Origin: an uncultured Aquimarina sp.
GTDB lineage: Bacteria > Bacteroidota > Bacteroidia > Flavobacteriales > Flavobacteriaceae
DNA: 64,000 nt
Direction of reading: 5' to 3'
NCBI RefSeq assembly: GCF_947495315.1
Contig: NZ_CANLYD010000003.1
Location: 124,001-188,000, forward strand
The notes beneath the pieces are model-generated. The model did no database searches. It was given only the letters and a program-made list of their open reading frames with translations, and was not told the origin of the DNA. The position numbers were made by a program, and so were the translations under genes. Numbering within the stretch: position 1 is the stretch's first letter; each line of letters opens with the position of its first letter. Below are positions 36,624 to 46,415 of the stretch, in pieces.

Positions 36624-37295
36624 TTAAGCTTTATTAGCTTTTAGACTTATCTTTAGTTCGATATCATCCATAATAAACTTATCACCTAAGTTTTCGAAAA
36701 CAGATTTAGATCCATAATTCACACCCCAATCTGTACGATTAATTGTAAATACTTCGCTATTTAAAGTCATCGTATCCCCTTCTACAGAAGATGCTGCTGG
36801 AAAAGAAATATTTTTCTTAACCCCTTTGATCGTAAGATTACCTTCAATAATCGTTTTGCCTTCCTTTTCCGAAACCCCTGTCACTTCAAAAGAAGCATTA
36901 GGAAATTTAGCTACATTAAAAAAATGGTCTTCTTTACCTTCTCCTTCTCCTTTAAGATGTCCTTCAAGACCTGCTTTTTGATCACCTTCTAAATCGGTTA
37001 CATTAATTGAAGCCATATCAATTACAAAAGATCCACTTTGGATTTTTCCATCCTGTGTTTTTACTTTACCTTTAGCAATGTTAATAGTTCCTGTATGGTT
37101 TTCTGTTGGTTTTTTACCAACCCATTCAATAGTACTAGATGCATTATCCACAATATAAGTTATTGCTTCTGCAGGTGCTTCTACTACCTCTTCTGCAGCA
37201 GTAGCTTCGGTTTCATTTTTTTTCTCACCTTTACAAGAAGTTGCCGATACTATAATTGCAGTAATAGCAAATAGGTTTATCAATTTGGTTTTCAT
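36624..37295 (-). CDS. YceI family lipoprotein
   Basis: A 223-residue lipoprotein (lipobox TSC, Cys21), with a Glu/Ala-rich linker and a YceI lipocalin-like barrel (about 45-220; YIVDNASSTIEWVGKK, DHFFNVAKFPNASFEVT, NRTDWGVNYGSKS). YceI proteins bind isoprenoid-type lipids in the periplasm. Divergent from grpE. Confidence 0.93.
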   Translation of the reverse strand: MKTKLINLFAITAIIVSATSCKGEKKNETEATAAEEVVEAPAEAITYIVDNASSTIEWVGKKPTENHTGTINIAKGKVKTQDGKIQSGSFVIDMASINVTDLEGDQKAGLEGHLKGEGEGKEDHFFNVAKFPNASFEVTGVSEKEGKTIIEGNLTIKGVKKNISFPAASSVEGDTMTLNSEVFTINRTDWGVNYGSKSVFENLGDKFIMDDIELKISLKANKA

Positions 37296-37410
37296 AATAA
37301 TTCTAGTTTATAATTTTAAAAAGCCAAAATTATTTTTTTAGAAAATGAATACTCTTAAATATATACTAAAATATTCCTGTGACATTATGACATTTATTCA
37401 AAAATGGCAG

Positions 37411-37418
37411 TACTTTTG
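37411..37418 (+). promoter_or_regulatory. -7 box of the grpE-dnaJ operon
   Basis: TACTTTTG is a perfect TAnnTTTG match, 38 bases before grpE. No CIRCE-type repeat was seen. Confidence 0.5.
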
Positions 37419-37456
37419 CATCTTCAAAAAAGAAACTTATAAAAGGTACTAGTTAC

Positions 37457-37999
37457 ATGAGTAAGAAAAATAAAAATACAGAAGATGTAAAGGATCAAGT
37501 AGAAGAGGTACTTGACAAAACTGTAGAGGAAACTGAAGTAGAAGAAGTGGATATTGAAACACAACTAAAAGAAGACTTAGAAAAGGAAAAAGATAAGTTT
37601 TTAAGACTTTTTGCAGAATTCGAGAATTACAAAAAGCGTACTTCTAAAGAAAGAATAGAGTTATTTAAGACGGCGGGTCAGGATGTTATGCAATCTATGT
37701 TGCCGGTATTAGATGATTTTGATCGTGCTATGAAAGAGATCGAAAAATCTGCGGATAAGGATTTGTTGAAAGGTGTTGAGCTAATTCATAACAAATTAAG
37801 AGAAACATTAAAGACTAAAGGGTTGTCTGAAGTAGAAGTAGTTGCAGGCGATGTGTTTAATGCAGATGATCATGAAGCAATAACCCAGATTCCTGCACCT
37901 AGTGATGAGTTAAAAGGGAAGATCGTAGATGTTATAGAAAAAGGATATAAATTAGGAGATAAAGTAATTCGTTTTCCTAAGGTGGTAACCGGACAATAA
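37457..37999 (+). CDS. grpE: Nucleotide exchange factor GrpE
   Basis: GrpE releases ADP from DnaK. The acidic N-terminal tail (about 1-45) leads into the long coiled coil (FAEFENYKKRTSKERIELF) and a C-terminal beta wing (NADDHEAITQIPAPSDELKG; EKGYKLGDKVIRFPKVVTG). 180 residues, normal length. dnaJ follows after 9 bases. Confidence 0.96.
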   Translation: MSKKNKNTEDVKDQVEEVLDKTVEETEVEEVDIETQLKEDLEKEKDKFLRLFAEFENYKKRTSKERIELFKTAGQDVMQSMLPVLDDFDRAMKEIEKSADKDLLKGVELIHNKLRETLKTKGLSEVEVVAGDVFNADDHEAITQIPAPSDELKGKIVDVIEKGYKLGDKVIRFPKVVTGQ

Positions 38000-38008
38000 G
38001 ATAAATAG

Positions 38009-39127
38009 ATGAAAGAAGATTTTTATGATATTTTAGGCCTTAGTAAAAACGCCACAGAAGCCGAAATAAAAAAAGCATATCGTAAAAAAGCGATAGAGTA
38101 TCATCCAGATAAAAATCCAGGAGATGCTTCGGCAGAGGAGAAATTTAAGAAGGCAGCAGAAGCATACGAAGTATTAAGTGATCCTGATAAAAAATCCCGA
38201 TACGATCAATTTGGACATCAAGCTTTTGAAGGCGGTGGTGGTTTTGGCGGCGGTTTCGGCGGCGGCGGAATGAATATGGACGACATATTTAGTCAGTTTG
38301 GAGATATTTTTGGCGGCGGTGGTTTTGGCGGCGGTTTCGGCGGTGGCGGAAGACAACGTCGTGTAAAAGGAAGTAATCTGCGTATACGTGTCAAACTTAC
38401 ATTAGAAGAGATTGCTAACGGAGTAGAGAAAAAAATCAAAGTAAAACGTAAGATCCAGGCTCCCGGGACTACTTATAAAACGTGTTCGACCTGTAATGGT
38501 AGTGGTCAGATGACTAGAATTACCAACACTATTCTGGGGAGAATGCAGACATCTACCACGTGTTCTACTTGTGGAGGAGCCGGACAGAGTATAGATAAAA
38601 AGCCTGCAGACGCAGATGGACAAGGTTTAAAAGTATCTGAAGAAACAGTAAGTATAAAAATACCAGCTGGTGTAGAAGATGGTATGCAGCTTAAAGTTTC
38701 TGGAAAAGGAAATGAAGCACCAGGTAATGGTGTTCCAGGTGATCTTTTAGTGGCAATAGAAGAACAAGATCATCCAGAACTACAACGTGAAGGAGATAAC
38801 CTGCATTATGATCTGTATATTAGTTTTTCTGAAGCAGCACTAGGTGCATCAAGAGAGATTGATACCGTATCAGGTAAAGTACGTATTAAGATAGAAGAAG
38901 GCGTACAGAGTGGTAAAATACTTAGATTGAGAGGTAAAGGAATCCCTAGTATTAATGGCTATGGAAAAGGAGATCTTTTAGTACACGTAAATGTATGGAC
39001 ACCCAAAACATTAAATAAAGAACAAAGAGAGTTTTTTGAAAGAATGGCTCAGGACGATCATTTTAAACCTAGTCCAGATAGTAAAGACAAATCATTTTTT
39101 GAAAAAGTAAAAGACATGTTTTCATAA
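38009..39127 (+). CDS. dnaJ: Co-chaperone DnaJ with a reduced zinc finger
   Basis: J domain (1-70, with the HPD motif in YHPDKNPGD), a Gly/Phe-rich region (about 73-115) and C-terminal substrate domains. The zinc-binding region holds only two CxxCxGxG motifs (CSTCNGSGQ and CSTCGGAGQ) instead of the four of E. coli DnaJ; this shortened form recurs in Flavobacteriia. The Gly-rich region contains two near-identical ~40-bp DNA repeats (about 38230-38270 and 38310-38350). Forms an operon with grpE; dnaK is not in the window. Confidence 0.95.
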   Translation: MKEDFYDILGLSKNATEAEIKKAYRKKAIEYHPDKNPGDASAEEKFKKAAEAYEVLSDPDKKSRYDQFGHQAFEGGGGFGGGFGGGGMNMDDIFSQFGDIFGGGGFGGGFGGGGRQRRVKGSNLRIRVKLTLEEIANGVEKKIKVKRKIQAPGTTYKTCSTCNGSGQMTRITNTILGRMQTSTTCSTCGGAGQSIDKKPADADGQGLKVSEETVSIKIPAGVEDGMQLKVSGKGNEAPGNGVPGDLLVAIEEQDHPELQREGDNLHYDLYISFSEAALGASREIDTVSGKVRIKIEEGVQSGKILRLRGKGIPSINGYGKGDLLVHVNVWTPKTLNKEQREFFERMAQDDHFKPSPDSKDKSFFEKVKDMFS

Positions 39128-39205
39128 AATAAGAATGATACTACTATAAGTATAATCATTTTTAAATGCTGATTTTTGTTTAATAAAAATTCGTATATTT
39201 GAAAC

Positions 39206-39296
39206 ATCACTAGCGCATTTAGTGATAATTTTTCTTTTTCATAGCAATTTTTTTCCCATCCTTAATACTTGTATTTAGGGTGGGTTTTGTTTTTTT
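39206..39296 (+). ncRNA. Candidate small RNA between dnaJ and the ABC exporter
   Basis: A perfect -7 box TATATTTG (39194-39201) is followed by a ~91-nt stretch. It begins with the hairpin ATCACTA-GCGCATT-TAGTGAT (39206-39226), then a U-rich single-stranded part. It ends in a terminator, CCCATCCTTAA / TTTAGGGTGGG (39255-39284), with TTTTGTTTTTTT. A TTTTG sits 15 bases before the -7 box, short for a -33 element. No ORF is inside. The rest of 39128-39467 (from 39297) is AT-rich with nothing else recognised. Confidence 0.5.
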
Positions 39297-39467
39297 ATAT
39301 GATAAAAGTTATGTGAGTAGGTTGAATTTGGTGCTCTATGATTATATCGATTAAATGTTCATAGTATCCGTTGATCTGTTTAAGTAGTGCTATTTATTTC
39401 ATTTCATTAATATTTTGACTTACTTAGCATAGTTTTTTTAATTTCAGAACAAATCACATTTTTCTAT

Positions 39468-40397
39468 ATGACCAATCTTTTGGAGGTACAACAAGCAACA
39501 AAACAGTTTGGAGACTTTATCGCTCTAAACAATGTTTCTATTAAAGTGCCAAAAGGGAGTATTTTTGGATTACTAGGCCCTAATGGAGCTGGTAAAACGA
39601 CCTTGATTAGAATTATTAATCAAATCACACTTCCCGATACAGGAAGTGTATTTCTGGATGGAGAGCCATTACAATCACACCATATTAAGGATATTGGATA
39701 TCTGCCCGAAGAAAGGGGGTTGTATAAATCTATGAGAGTAGGTGAACAAGCATTATACCTTGCCCAACTTAAGGGATTAAGCAAAAGAGATGCTAAAGAT
39801 CGACTAAAGTATTGGTTTGATAAATTTGATATATCACATTGGTGGGATAAGAAAATACAAGAGCTCTCTAAAGGAATGGCACAGAAGGTGCAATTTATTG
39901 TGACAGTATTGCATAAACCTAAGCTATTGATATTTGATGAGCCTTTTAGTGGGTTTGATCCTATAAATGCGAATGTAATTAAAGACGAAATTCTTCAGTT
40001 ACGAGATGAAGGTGCTACTGTAATTTTCTCTACCCATCGTATGGAAAGCGTAGAGGAGTTATGTGACCATATGGCTTTGATTAATAAATCCAATAAAATA
40101 TTAGAAGGAAAAGTTTCTGATATCAAGAAGGAATATAAATCAAATACATTTGAAGTAGGACTGTTGTCAGAAGACAATAATCAATTGAATGAAATCTTAC
40201 AAAACAAGTTTATAACAGAGCCTGCGAATTTTAAAACTATAGAAGATCAACTTAAGCTAAAAATATCATTGAATAAGGATGCTTCTCCAAATGACCTGCT
40301 ACGATATTTATCCGAAAGATCGCAAGTTGTACGATTTAACGAGGTAATACCAAGTGTAAACGAAATATTCATTAAAACCATTACAGAAAATGAGTAG
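39468..40397 (+). CDS. ABC exporter ATP-binding subunit
   Basis: A 309-residue ATPase of the NatA-like group: Walker A GPNGAGKTT, Q-loop, signature LSKGMAQKV (LSGGQ variant), Walker B LLIFDEPFSG, switch His in STHRM, and a C-terminal DUF4162 domain. It overlaps the permease gene by 8 bases. Candidate Na+ or drug exporter; substrate not determinable. Confidence 0.92.
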   Translation: MTNLLEVQQATKQFGDFIALNNVSIKVPKGSIFGLLGPNGAGKTTLIRIINQITLPDTGSVFLDGEPLQSHHIKDIGYLPEERGLYKSMRVGEQALYLAQLKGLSKRDAKDRLKYWFDKFDISHWWDKKIQELSKGMAQKVQFIVTVLHKPKLLIFDEPFSGFDPINANVIKDEILQLRDEGATVIFSTHRMESVEELCDHMALINKSNKILEGKVSDIKKEYKSNTFEVGLLSEDNNQLNEILQNKFITEPANFKTIEDQLKLKISLNKDASPNDLLRYLSERSQVVRFNEVIPSVNEIFIKTITENE

Positions 40398-41691
40398 TAA
40401 TTTACAATTAATCATAAAGAGAGAGTTTATATCTCGTGTACGTAATAGAACTTTTGTGGTGATGACGTTTCTTAGTCCATTAATTGTCGTCGGAATGATT
40501 GCATTGATTACTTGGCTAACTACTATTAATAATGATGAAGTTAAGAAAGTTGCTTTTATTGATGAAACAGAATTGTTTACCTCAGATCTTAAAGATACTA
40601 ATGAGGTACAATATGTTAATTACAGCAATTATGATATTGAGGTAGCAAAGGATTCTGTGATTTCTAAAAAACTATATGGATTATTATATATACCTAAGAA
40701 ATCTTCCAATAAAGAACTTTCGGAATCTATTCAGTTTTATGCAGAAGAATCACCAAATTTTTCGGTACTGAATACCATAGAAGGGATTATAGCAAATAAA
40801 CTAACAAATCAAAACTATAAAGCTGAAGGGCTCAATTTAGAAGCGATAGAAAACTCTAAAGCAAGAATAAATATTCAGATAGAAAATTTTTCTGGAGAGA
40901 AAACTTCTAAAATGTCTAATTATGTAAAAATGGCATTTGGAGGGTTCGCAGGATATTTATTGATGATGTTTATCATTATTTATGGGAATATGGTGATGCG
41001 ATCGGTAATAGAGGAAAAGACAAACCGTATTATAGAGATCATTATTTCCTCTGTAAAACCTATGCAATTGATGATGGGCAAAATTCTAGGGACTTCTTTT
41101 GCTGGAATTCTACAGTTTCTTATTTGGGTACTTTTAGGAGGTGTTCTTCTTTTGATAGCTACATCTTTATTTGGAATGGATCCACAACCTGTAGGAGTAG
41201 ATCCATCTATTGCGTTGCAAGAAAATAATCAAGAAGAGATTCAACTTCTAATTCAGGATATACTGAAACTTCCATTACTAACTTTAGTGCTTTCTTTCTT
41301 TGTGTATTTTATCGGAGGATACTTTTTATATAGTTCGATATATGCGGCTATAGGGGCAGCGGTTGACAGTGAAACAGATTCTCAACAATTTATGTTACCT
41401 ATTTTGTTACCATTAATGTTAGGGATTTATGTTGGTTTTTTTGCTGTGATAGAAAACCCACACGGAACTGTATCTACAGTGTTTTCTATGATTCCTCTTA
41501 CGTCCCCTATTGTTATGTTAATGCGAATACCTTTTGGAGTACCTTGGTGGGAGATTTTAATTTCCATAGTATTACTGATAGGGAGTATTATTTTTATGGT
41601 ATGGTTTGCTGGTAAAATTTATAGAATTGGTATCTTGATGTATGGCAAAAAACCTAGCTATAAAGAACTATTTAAGTGGTTAAAGTATTAA
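40390..41691 (+). CDS. ABC-2 type permease
   Basis: A 433-residue permease: N-terminal membrane helix after IIKREFISRVRNRTFVVM, a large extracytoplasmic domain (about 45-175), then five further helices with VIEEKTNRIIEIIISSVKP, a hallmark of NatB-like ABC-2 permeases. Forms the exporter with the preceding ATPase; mscS follows with one base between. Confidence 0.9.
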   Translation: MSSNLQLIIKREFISRVRNRTFVVMTFLSPLIVVGMIALITWLTTINNDEVKKVAFIDETELFTSDLKDTNEVQYVNYSNYDIEVAKDSVISKKLYGLLYIPKKSSNKELSESIQFYAEESPNFSVLNTIEGIIANKLTNQNYKAEGLNLEAIENSKARINIQIENFSGEKTSKMSNYVKMAFGGFAGYLLMMFIIIYGNMVMRSVIEEKTNRIIEIIISSVKPMQLMMGKILGTSFAGILQFLIWVLLGGVLLLIATSLFGMDPQPVGVDPSIALQENNQEEIQLLIQDILKLPLLTLVLSFFVYFIGGYFLYSSIYAAIGAAVDSETDSQQFMLPILLPLMLGIYVGFFAVIENPHGTVSTVFSMIPLTSPIVMLMRIPFGVPWWEILISIVLLIGSIIFMVWFAGKIYRIGILMYGKKPSYKELFKWLKY

Positions 41692-41692
41692 T

Positions 41693-42589
41693 ATGATTCA
41701 AGAGGAGATTACAGAACAGGTTAAAGAAGTGATCCAGGAAGATGTTTGGGGTAACATCAAAAAGTTTTTGGACTTTGAAATCTTCAATTTAGGACCAGAT
41801 AAAGATCCTATAGTGCTTACCGTAGGACTGTTTTTGTTTGTAATCTTTGTTCTTTTTGTTACATCCTTGTTTCTAAAATTTATAAGAAAAGTCGTTACCA
41901 GAAAACTTCCTCATGAGGATAAGGTGAAATTTGTTTCTGTATTTTCTTTCGCTAAATACTTTGTTTATATTATTATAGTTCTGGTTACTTTGGATAGTAT
42001 TGGTTTCAATATTACTGCGATTTTTGCAGCATCTGCTGCGTTACTTGTGGGTGTTGGTTTAGCATTACAAACGTTAATACAGGATATAATATCTGGAATA
42101 TTTATTTTTATAGACCAAACTGTGCATGTTGGTGATATCATAGAGTTAGAAGGTAAAGTCGGTAGAGTAGAAGAAATTAAATTAAGAACTACCCGCGCTG
42201 TAACTATAGATAATAAAGTACTGATCATACCTAATCATAAATATCTTACTTCTACTTTGTATAATTGGACTCAAAACGGATCTATTACAAGAGAGTCAGT
42301 TGAGATTGGAGTAGCATATGGTAGTGATGTGAATCTCGTTAAAGATTTACTTATCAAAATAGCAATGGATAATGAGAAGATTCTAAAAACTCCTGAACCA
42401 TTAGTATTGTTTACAAATTTCGGAGACAGTTCGTTAAATTTTAAGCTCGTTTTTACGATGAACGATAGTTTTCAGGCTGGAATTCCAAAAAGTGAAATAA
42501 GATTTGAGATTGATCGTTTGTTTAGAGAGAATAAGATAAATATACCATTCCCTCAACGAGAAGTTACTATCTTAAATCCAAAAGAATAG
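41693..42589 (+). CDS. MscS family mechanosensitive channel
   Basis: A 298-residue channel with an extended N-terminus, three or so helices, the pore helix AASAALLVGVGLALQTLIQD, and the beta domain VGDIIELEGKVGRVEEIKLR, followed by the cytoplasmic cage. Tightly linked to the ABC exporter genes, so probably co-transcribed. Confidence 0.92.
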   Translation: MIQEEITEQVKEVIQEDVWGNIKKFLDFEIFNLGPDKDPIVLTVGLFLFVIFVLFVTSLFLKFIRKVVTRKLPHEDKVKFVSVFSFAKYFVYIIIVLVTLDSIGFNITAIFAASAALLVGVGLALQTLIQDIISGIFIFIDQTVHVGDIIELEGKVGRVEEIKLRTTRAVTIDNKVLIIPNHKYLTSTLYNWTQNGSITRESVEIGVAYGSDVNLVKDLLIKIAMDNEKILKTPEPLVLFTNFGDSSLNFKLVFTMNDSFQAGIPKSEIRFEIDRLFRENKINIPFPQREVTILNPKE

Positions 42590-42623
42590 TATAGTATTGT
42601 ATCAAAGCCCTAGATAATAAGAA

Positions 42624-43526
42624 ATGAATAATAAGAACCTGCTGATGATTTGTATTTCGATCTGTTGTGTTGTCAACACAGTAAGATCACAGGATACGAA
42701 TTTAGCAAGGGCAGAATACGTGTATATACCTCAATCAAAAAGTGATAATGTGTATAGTGGTTTTAGATTTTCAGGAAATTATCCTATTAAAATGAATGAC
42801 CGCGGAACGTATCTTGTCATGTCTTTTCAATATAGATTAAACAATTTACAGCTTAATGATGATTTGATTATTATTGAAAAAAAAGGTCTAGAAGAATTTC
42901 ATACAATTGGATTTGAATTAGGGTATACGTACAAGATGAAAAACAATTGGAGATTTGGAGCTAAATTAGGTGCAAGGCTCTCTTCTAATTTGGAAGCTTC
43001 TGGAATAGATGGAGATGATTTTAGGTATGTAGGATCGATATATTTTGTAAAAAGTTATGGTAAAAAAACATCGCCTAAAACCGCAAGATTGGTTTTAGGA
43101 TTGCGATATGCTTCTCCAGCAAGTATTAATTTTCCGTTGCCTATCATTAATTATTCTAAAAGATTTCATCCTAGTTGGTCGTATGGTTTAGGTACACCTA
43201 AAACCAGTATTAAGTATTTTTTTAACGAAACCAACACTTTACAAGCGTTTATAGGATTGGACCGTTTTTATGGGAATATACAGAATAATAGGGTATTTAT
43301 TGATGAAAACGGAGATACTATAGTAGCTGAAAATGCATCTATGTTGACGATTAATAGTGCTTTGGGATACGAATATTATTTTACGGAACACTTATTGTTC
43401 TTTACATACGCAGGATATACATTAAGTAATGAAATCCGTTTGAGAGACAAAAATCAAGAAAATGTTCTAATTCTCAATGATAGAAACACATTTTATCTGC
43501 GAGGTGGAATTAAATTAAAATTATAA
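42624..43526 (+). CDS. Outer-membrane beta-barrel protein (DUF6268-like)
   Basis: A 300-residue protein with a signal (ending VRSQ) and alternating strands throughout, ending in FYLRGGIKLKL, typical of an outer-membrane barrel. The N-terminal block ARAEYVYIPQSKSDN with FRFSGNYPIKM resembles DUF6268 barrels of Flavobacteriia. Overlaps the next gene by one base. Confidence 0.7.
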   Translation: MNNKNLLMICISICCVVNTVRSQDTNLARAEYVYIPQSKSDNVYSGFRFSGNYPIKMNDRGTYLVMSFQYRLNNLQLNDDLIIIEKKGLEEFHTIGFELGYTYKMKNNWRFGAKLGARLSSNLEASGIDGDDFRYVGSIYFVKSYGKKTSPKTARLVLGLRYASPASINFPLPIINYSKRFHPSWSYGLGTPKTSIKYFFNETNTLQAFIGLDRFYGNIQNNRVFIDENGDTIVAENASMLTINSALGYEYYFTEHLLFFTYAGYTLSNEIRLRDKNQENVLILNDRNTFYLRGGIKLKL

Positions 43527-44689
43527 TGGCAAAAATATTAGTTATAGAGGACGAAGCAGCAATCAGGAGAGTGCTGGTTAAAATATTATCAGAAGAAAGT
43601 GATAAGTATGAAGTTTTTGAGGCTGAGGATGGGTTGGTTGGAATTGAAAAAATCAAGAATGATGATTATGATTTGGTATTATGTGATATCAAAATGCCCA
43701 AAATGGATGGAGTAGAAGTATTAGAGGCTGCAAAAAAAATCAAACCCGAAATACCTATGGTTATGATTTCTGGACATGGAGATTTAGATACAGCGGTCAA
43801 TACAATGCGATTAGGGGCCTTTGATTATATTTCGAAGCCACCCGATCTTAATCGTTTATTAAATACAGTTCGTAATGCTTTGGACAGAAAAGAACTCGTA
43901 GTAGAAAACAAAATGCTAAAGAAGAAAGTCTCTAAAAATTATGAGATGATCGGTGAATCTGATGCGATTTCAGATATAAAAAATATTATAGAAAAAGTGG
44001 CAGCTACAGATGCCAGGGTTCTAATTACAGGACCAAATGGAACCGGAAAAGAGTTAGTAGCTCACTGGATACATCAAAAAAGTGATCGCTCTAAAGGTCC
44101 GATGATAGAAGTGAACTGTGCAGCGATTCCAGGAGAATTAATCGAAAGCGAACTATTTGGACATGTAAAAGGAGCGTTTACATCAGCAAATAAAGATCGT
44201 GCAGGTAAGTTTGAAGCAGCTAATGGAGGTACAATATTTCTGGATGAGATAGGAGATATGAGTCTTTCTGCACAAGCTAAAGTATTAAGAGCATTGCAAG
44301 AGAATAAAATCCAACGAGTAGGTAGTGATAAGGATATTAAGGTAAATGTTCGAGTAGTTGCCGCAACTAATAAAGATCTTAAAAAGGAAATAGCTGATAA
44401 CAAATTTAGAGAAGATTTGTACCATAGACTTGCAGTTATTTTGATTAAAGTACCAGCATTAAACGACCGTAGAGAAGATATTCCTTTATTGATTGACTAT
44501 TTTACAAAGAAGATATCCGGTGAACAAGGTTCACCAGTAAAGACATTTTCGGATAAAGCGGTTAAACAATTACAACAATATGATTGGACTGGTAATATTA
44601 GAGAATTGCGCAATGTTGTGGAACGACTTATTATCCTTGGTGGTAAAGAGGTGAGCGAAGAGGATGTTAAACTTTTTGCGGCTAAGTAA
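43526..44689 (+). CDS. Sigma54-type response regulator without DNA-binding domain
   Basis: A 387-residue NtrC-like protein: receiver (about 1-120; phospho-Asp in LVLCDIKMPKMDG) and sigma54-interaction AAA+ domain (about 140-370). Walker A is GPNGTGKE, and the sigma54-contact loop reads GAFTSA rather than GAFTGA. Walker B is GGTIFLDEIGD. The chain ends after the AAA+ lid (LFAAK); the usual C-terminal Fis-type HTH is absent. It must act without specific DNA contacts or through a partner. No cognate kinase is adjacent. Confidence 0.9.
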   Translation: MAKILVIEDEAAIRRVLVKILSEESDKYEVFEAEDGLVGIEKIKNDDYDLVLCDIKMPKMDGVEVLEAAKKIKPEIPMVMISGHGDLDTAVNTMRLGAFDYISKPPDLNRLLNTVRNALDRKELVVENKMLKKKVSKNYEMIGESDAISDIKNIIEKVAATDARVLITGPNGTGKELVAHWIHQKSDRSKGPMIEVNCAAIPGELIESELFGHVKGAFTSANKDRAGKFEAANGGTIFLDEIGDMSLSAQAKVLRALQENKIQRVGSDKDIKVNVRVVAATNKDLKKEIADNKFREDLYHRLAVILIKVPALNDRREDIPLLIDYFTKKISGEQGSPVKTFSDKAVKQLQQYDWTGNIRELRNVVERLIILGGKEVSEEDVKLFAAK

Positions 44690-44737
44690 GAAGAATCCTT
44701 ATCTTGCGACCTATCTCTAAAATATGTTTGCCCCAAA

Positions 44738-45259
44738 ATGAAGAGAATACTATTTGTCATAATTTCATTCTGCCTTTCGTTTACAGCGAATGCACAATAT
44801 GAACCAAGTGCTATAAATTATGGTTTAGTAGCTATCAAGAGTTTTGGTACAGTTGAGGAGATTGGTTTAGGAGCTAGAATCGAATATGCATCCAATTGCT
44901 ACACAACTTTTATAGGAGAATATAATCGACTATTTTCTATAGGAGTAGATGAAGAAGTAGAGGGATATAATGAGCTCGCCCTAGGAGTAAATTTAATTTT
45001 GTTTAATTGGTATCCCACGACAATAACTGCTGGATTTGGTTACATTGGAAATGATTCAAGTATTTTTGAGGAAATTGAGGATGATGCATTAATTGCTTTT
45101 AGGACAGGTGATTTTAATCACGGAGCTCAGATCAAAATAAGAGCTTTACATCAGATTTCTGTTCCTGTTCATATTTTTGCTGAATTAAATATTAAAAGTT
45201 TAGGTAGACAATATGATACATTCCTTATTGGATTTAGTTATGATTTTGATGCAAGATAA
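44738..45259 (+). CDS. Exported small beta-barrel-like protein
   Basis: A 173-residue protein with a signal (ending TANAQ) and a strand-rich body ending GFSYDFDAR, consistent with a small outer-membrane barrel. No family recognised. It follows the sigma54-type regulator by 48 bases on the same strand. Confidence 0.6.
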   Translation: MKRILFVIISFCLSFTANAQYEPSAINYGLVAIKSFGTVEEIGLGARIEYASNCYTTFIGEYNRLFSIGVDEEVEGYNELALGVNLILFNWYPTTITAGFGYIGNDSSIFEEIEDDALIAFRTGDFNHGAQIKIRALHQISVPVHIFAELNIKSLGRQYDTFLIGFSYDFDAR

Positions 45260-45489
45260 ATAGCCTATTGTACCAATCTTTAAAAAGGCAATATGTGTAA
45301 TAGTTTTACTAATTCATTTAATAATGTCTTTCCAAAATTATAAAAGAGGAACAATAGATTTTTGGTTTAGTAACTCTTATCAGTTTAGGCATTACATATT
45401 CTTAGAGTATTTAATCTTCCTTAACACATTTCTTTTTTCACCAATCTAAAACTTTAGTATCTTACCAGAGAGATAATACACATCGCACT

Positions 45490-46368
45490 ATGAATAAAAT
45501 AAATCACGAAGATTTCAGAGTTTCTCAACCAATAGAATTATCAAAGATTCCTACTACATATGATCTTGGCGAGAATGAGAAAAAAGTTGAAAAAGAACTG
45601 GAAAAGGTAAGAGAAAAATTGGGTAAATTTCAGGATACAATATATGCGCACGATAAGTATGCAATTCTGATCTGTTTACAAGGAATGGATACCGCAGGAA
45701 AAGATAGTCTTATTCGTGAGGTCTTTAAAGATTTTAATACTAGAGGTATTGTAGTTCATAGTTTTAAAGTACCTACGGAGTTAGAACTTGGACATGATTA
45801 CTTGTGGAGGCATTATATTGCGTTGCCACAACGAGGTAGATTTTCTGTCTTTAATAGAACACATTATGAAAATGTTTTGGTAACAAGAGTACATCCACAA
45901 TATATTATGGGCGAAAAGCTTCCAAGTGTTAATTCAGTTGAAGATATTGATGATGCATTTTGGGAAAAACGTTTTGAACAAATTAGAAATTTTGAAAAGC
46001 ATATTGCGGAAAACGGAACCTTAATTTATAAGTTTTATTTGCATTTGTCTAAAGATGAGCAAAAGAATAGGTTGCTTCGTAGATTAGAAAAAAAAGAAAA
46101 AAACTGGAAGTTTTCTTCAGGAGATCTTAAAGAAAGAAAATTGTGGGATAAATATCAATCGTGTTATCAAGATGCGATCAATAAAACATCATTACCACAC
46201 GCGCCGTGGTATATAATTCCTGCAGATAATAAACCTGCTGCCAGATATATTGTGGCGAAAACATTATATGATACCTTAAAGGAGTATGATGATATCAGAG
46301 AGCCGGAATTAGATGAGGAAACAAAATCAAGTATAGAAATGTATAAACAACAGCTAGAAAACGAATAA
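45490..46368 (+). CDS. Polyphosphate kinase 2 family
   Basis: A 292-residue PPK2: Walker A-like GMDTAGKDSLIREVF, then FNRTHYENVLVTRVHP and FYLHLSKDEQKNRLLRRL (lid). PPK2 enzymes transfer phosphate between polyphosphate and nucleotides. Size and single domain fit class I-III short PPK2; the class, and so AMP versus ADP preference, is unresolved here. Confidence 0.92.
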   Translation: MNKINHEDFRVSQPIELSKIPTTYDLGENEKKVEKELEKVREKLGKFQDTIYAHDKYAILICLQGMDTAGKDSLIREVFKDFNTRGIVVHSFKVPTELELGHDYLWRHYIALPQRGRFSVFNRTHYENVLVTRVHPQYIMGEKLPSVNSVEDIDDAFWEKRFEQIRNFEKHIAENGTLIYKFYLHLSKDEQKNRLLRRLEKKEKNWKFSSGDLKERKLWDKYQSCYQDAINKTSLPHAPWYIIPADNKPAARYIVAKTLYDTLKEYDDIREPELDEETKSSIEMYKQQLENE

Positions 46369-46415
46369 AGAGTACCTGTATTGGTAATTAAATAATATTA
46401 TATAAAAATACTTCT

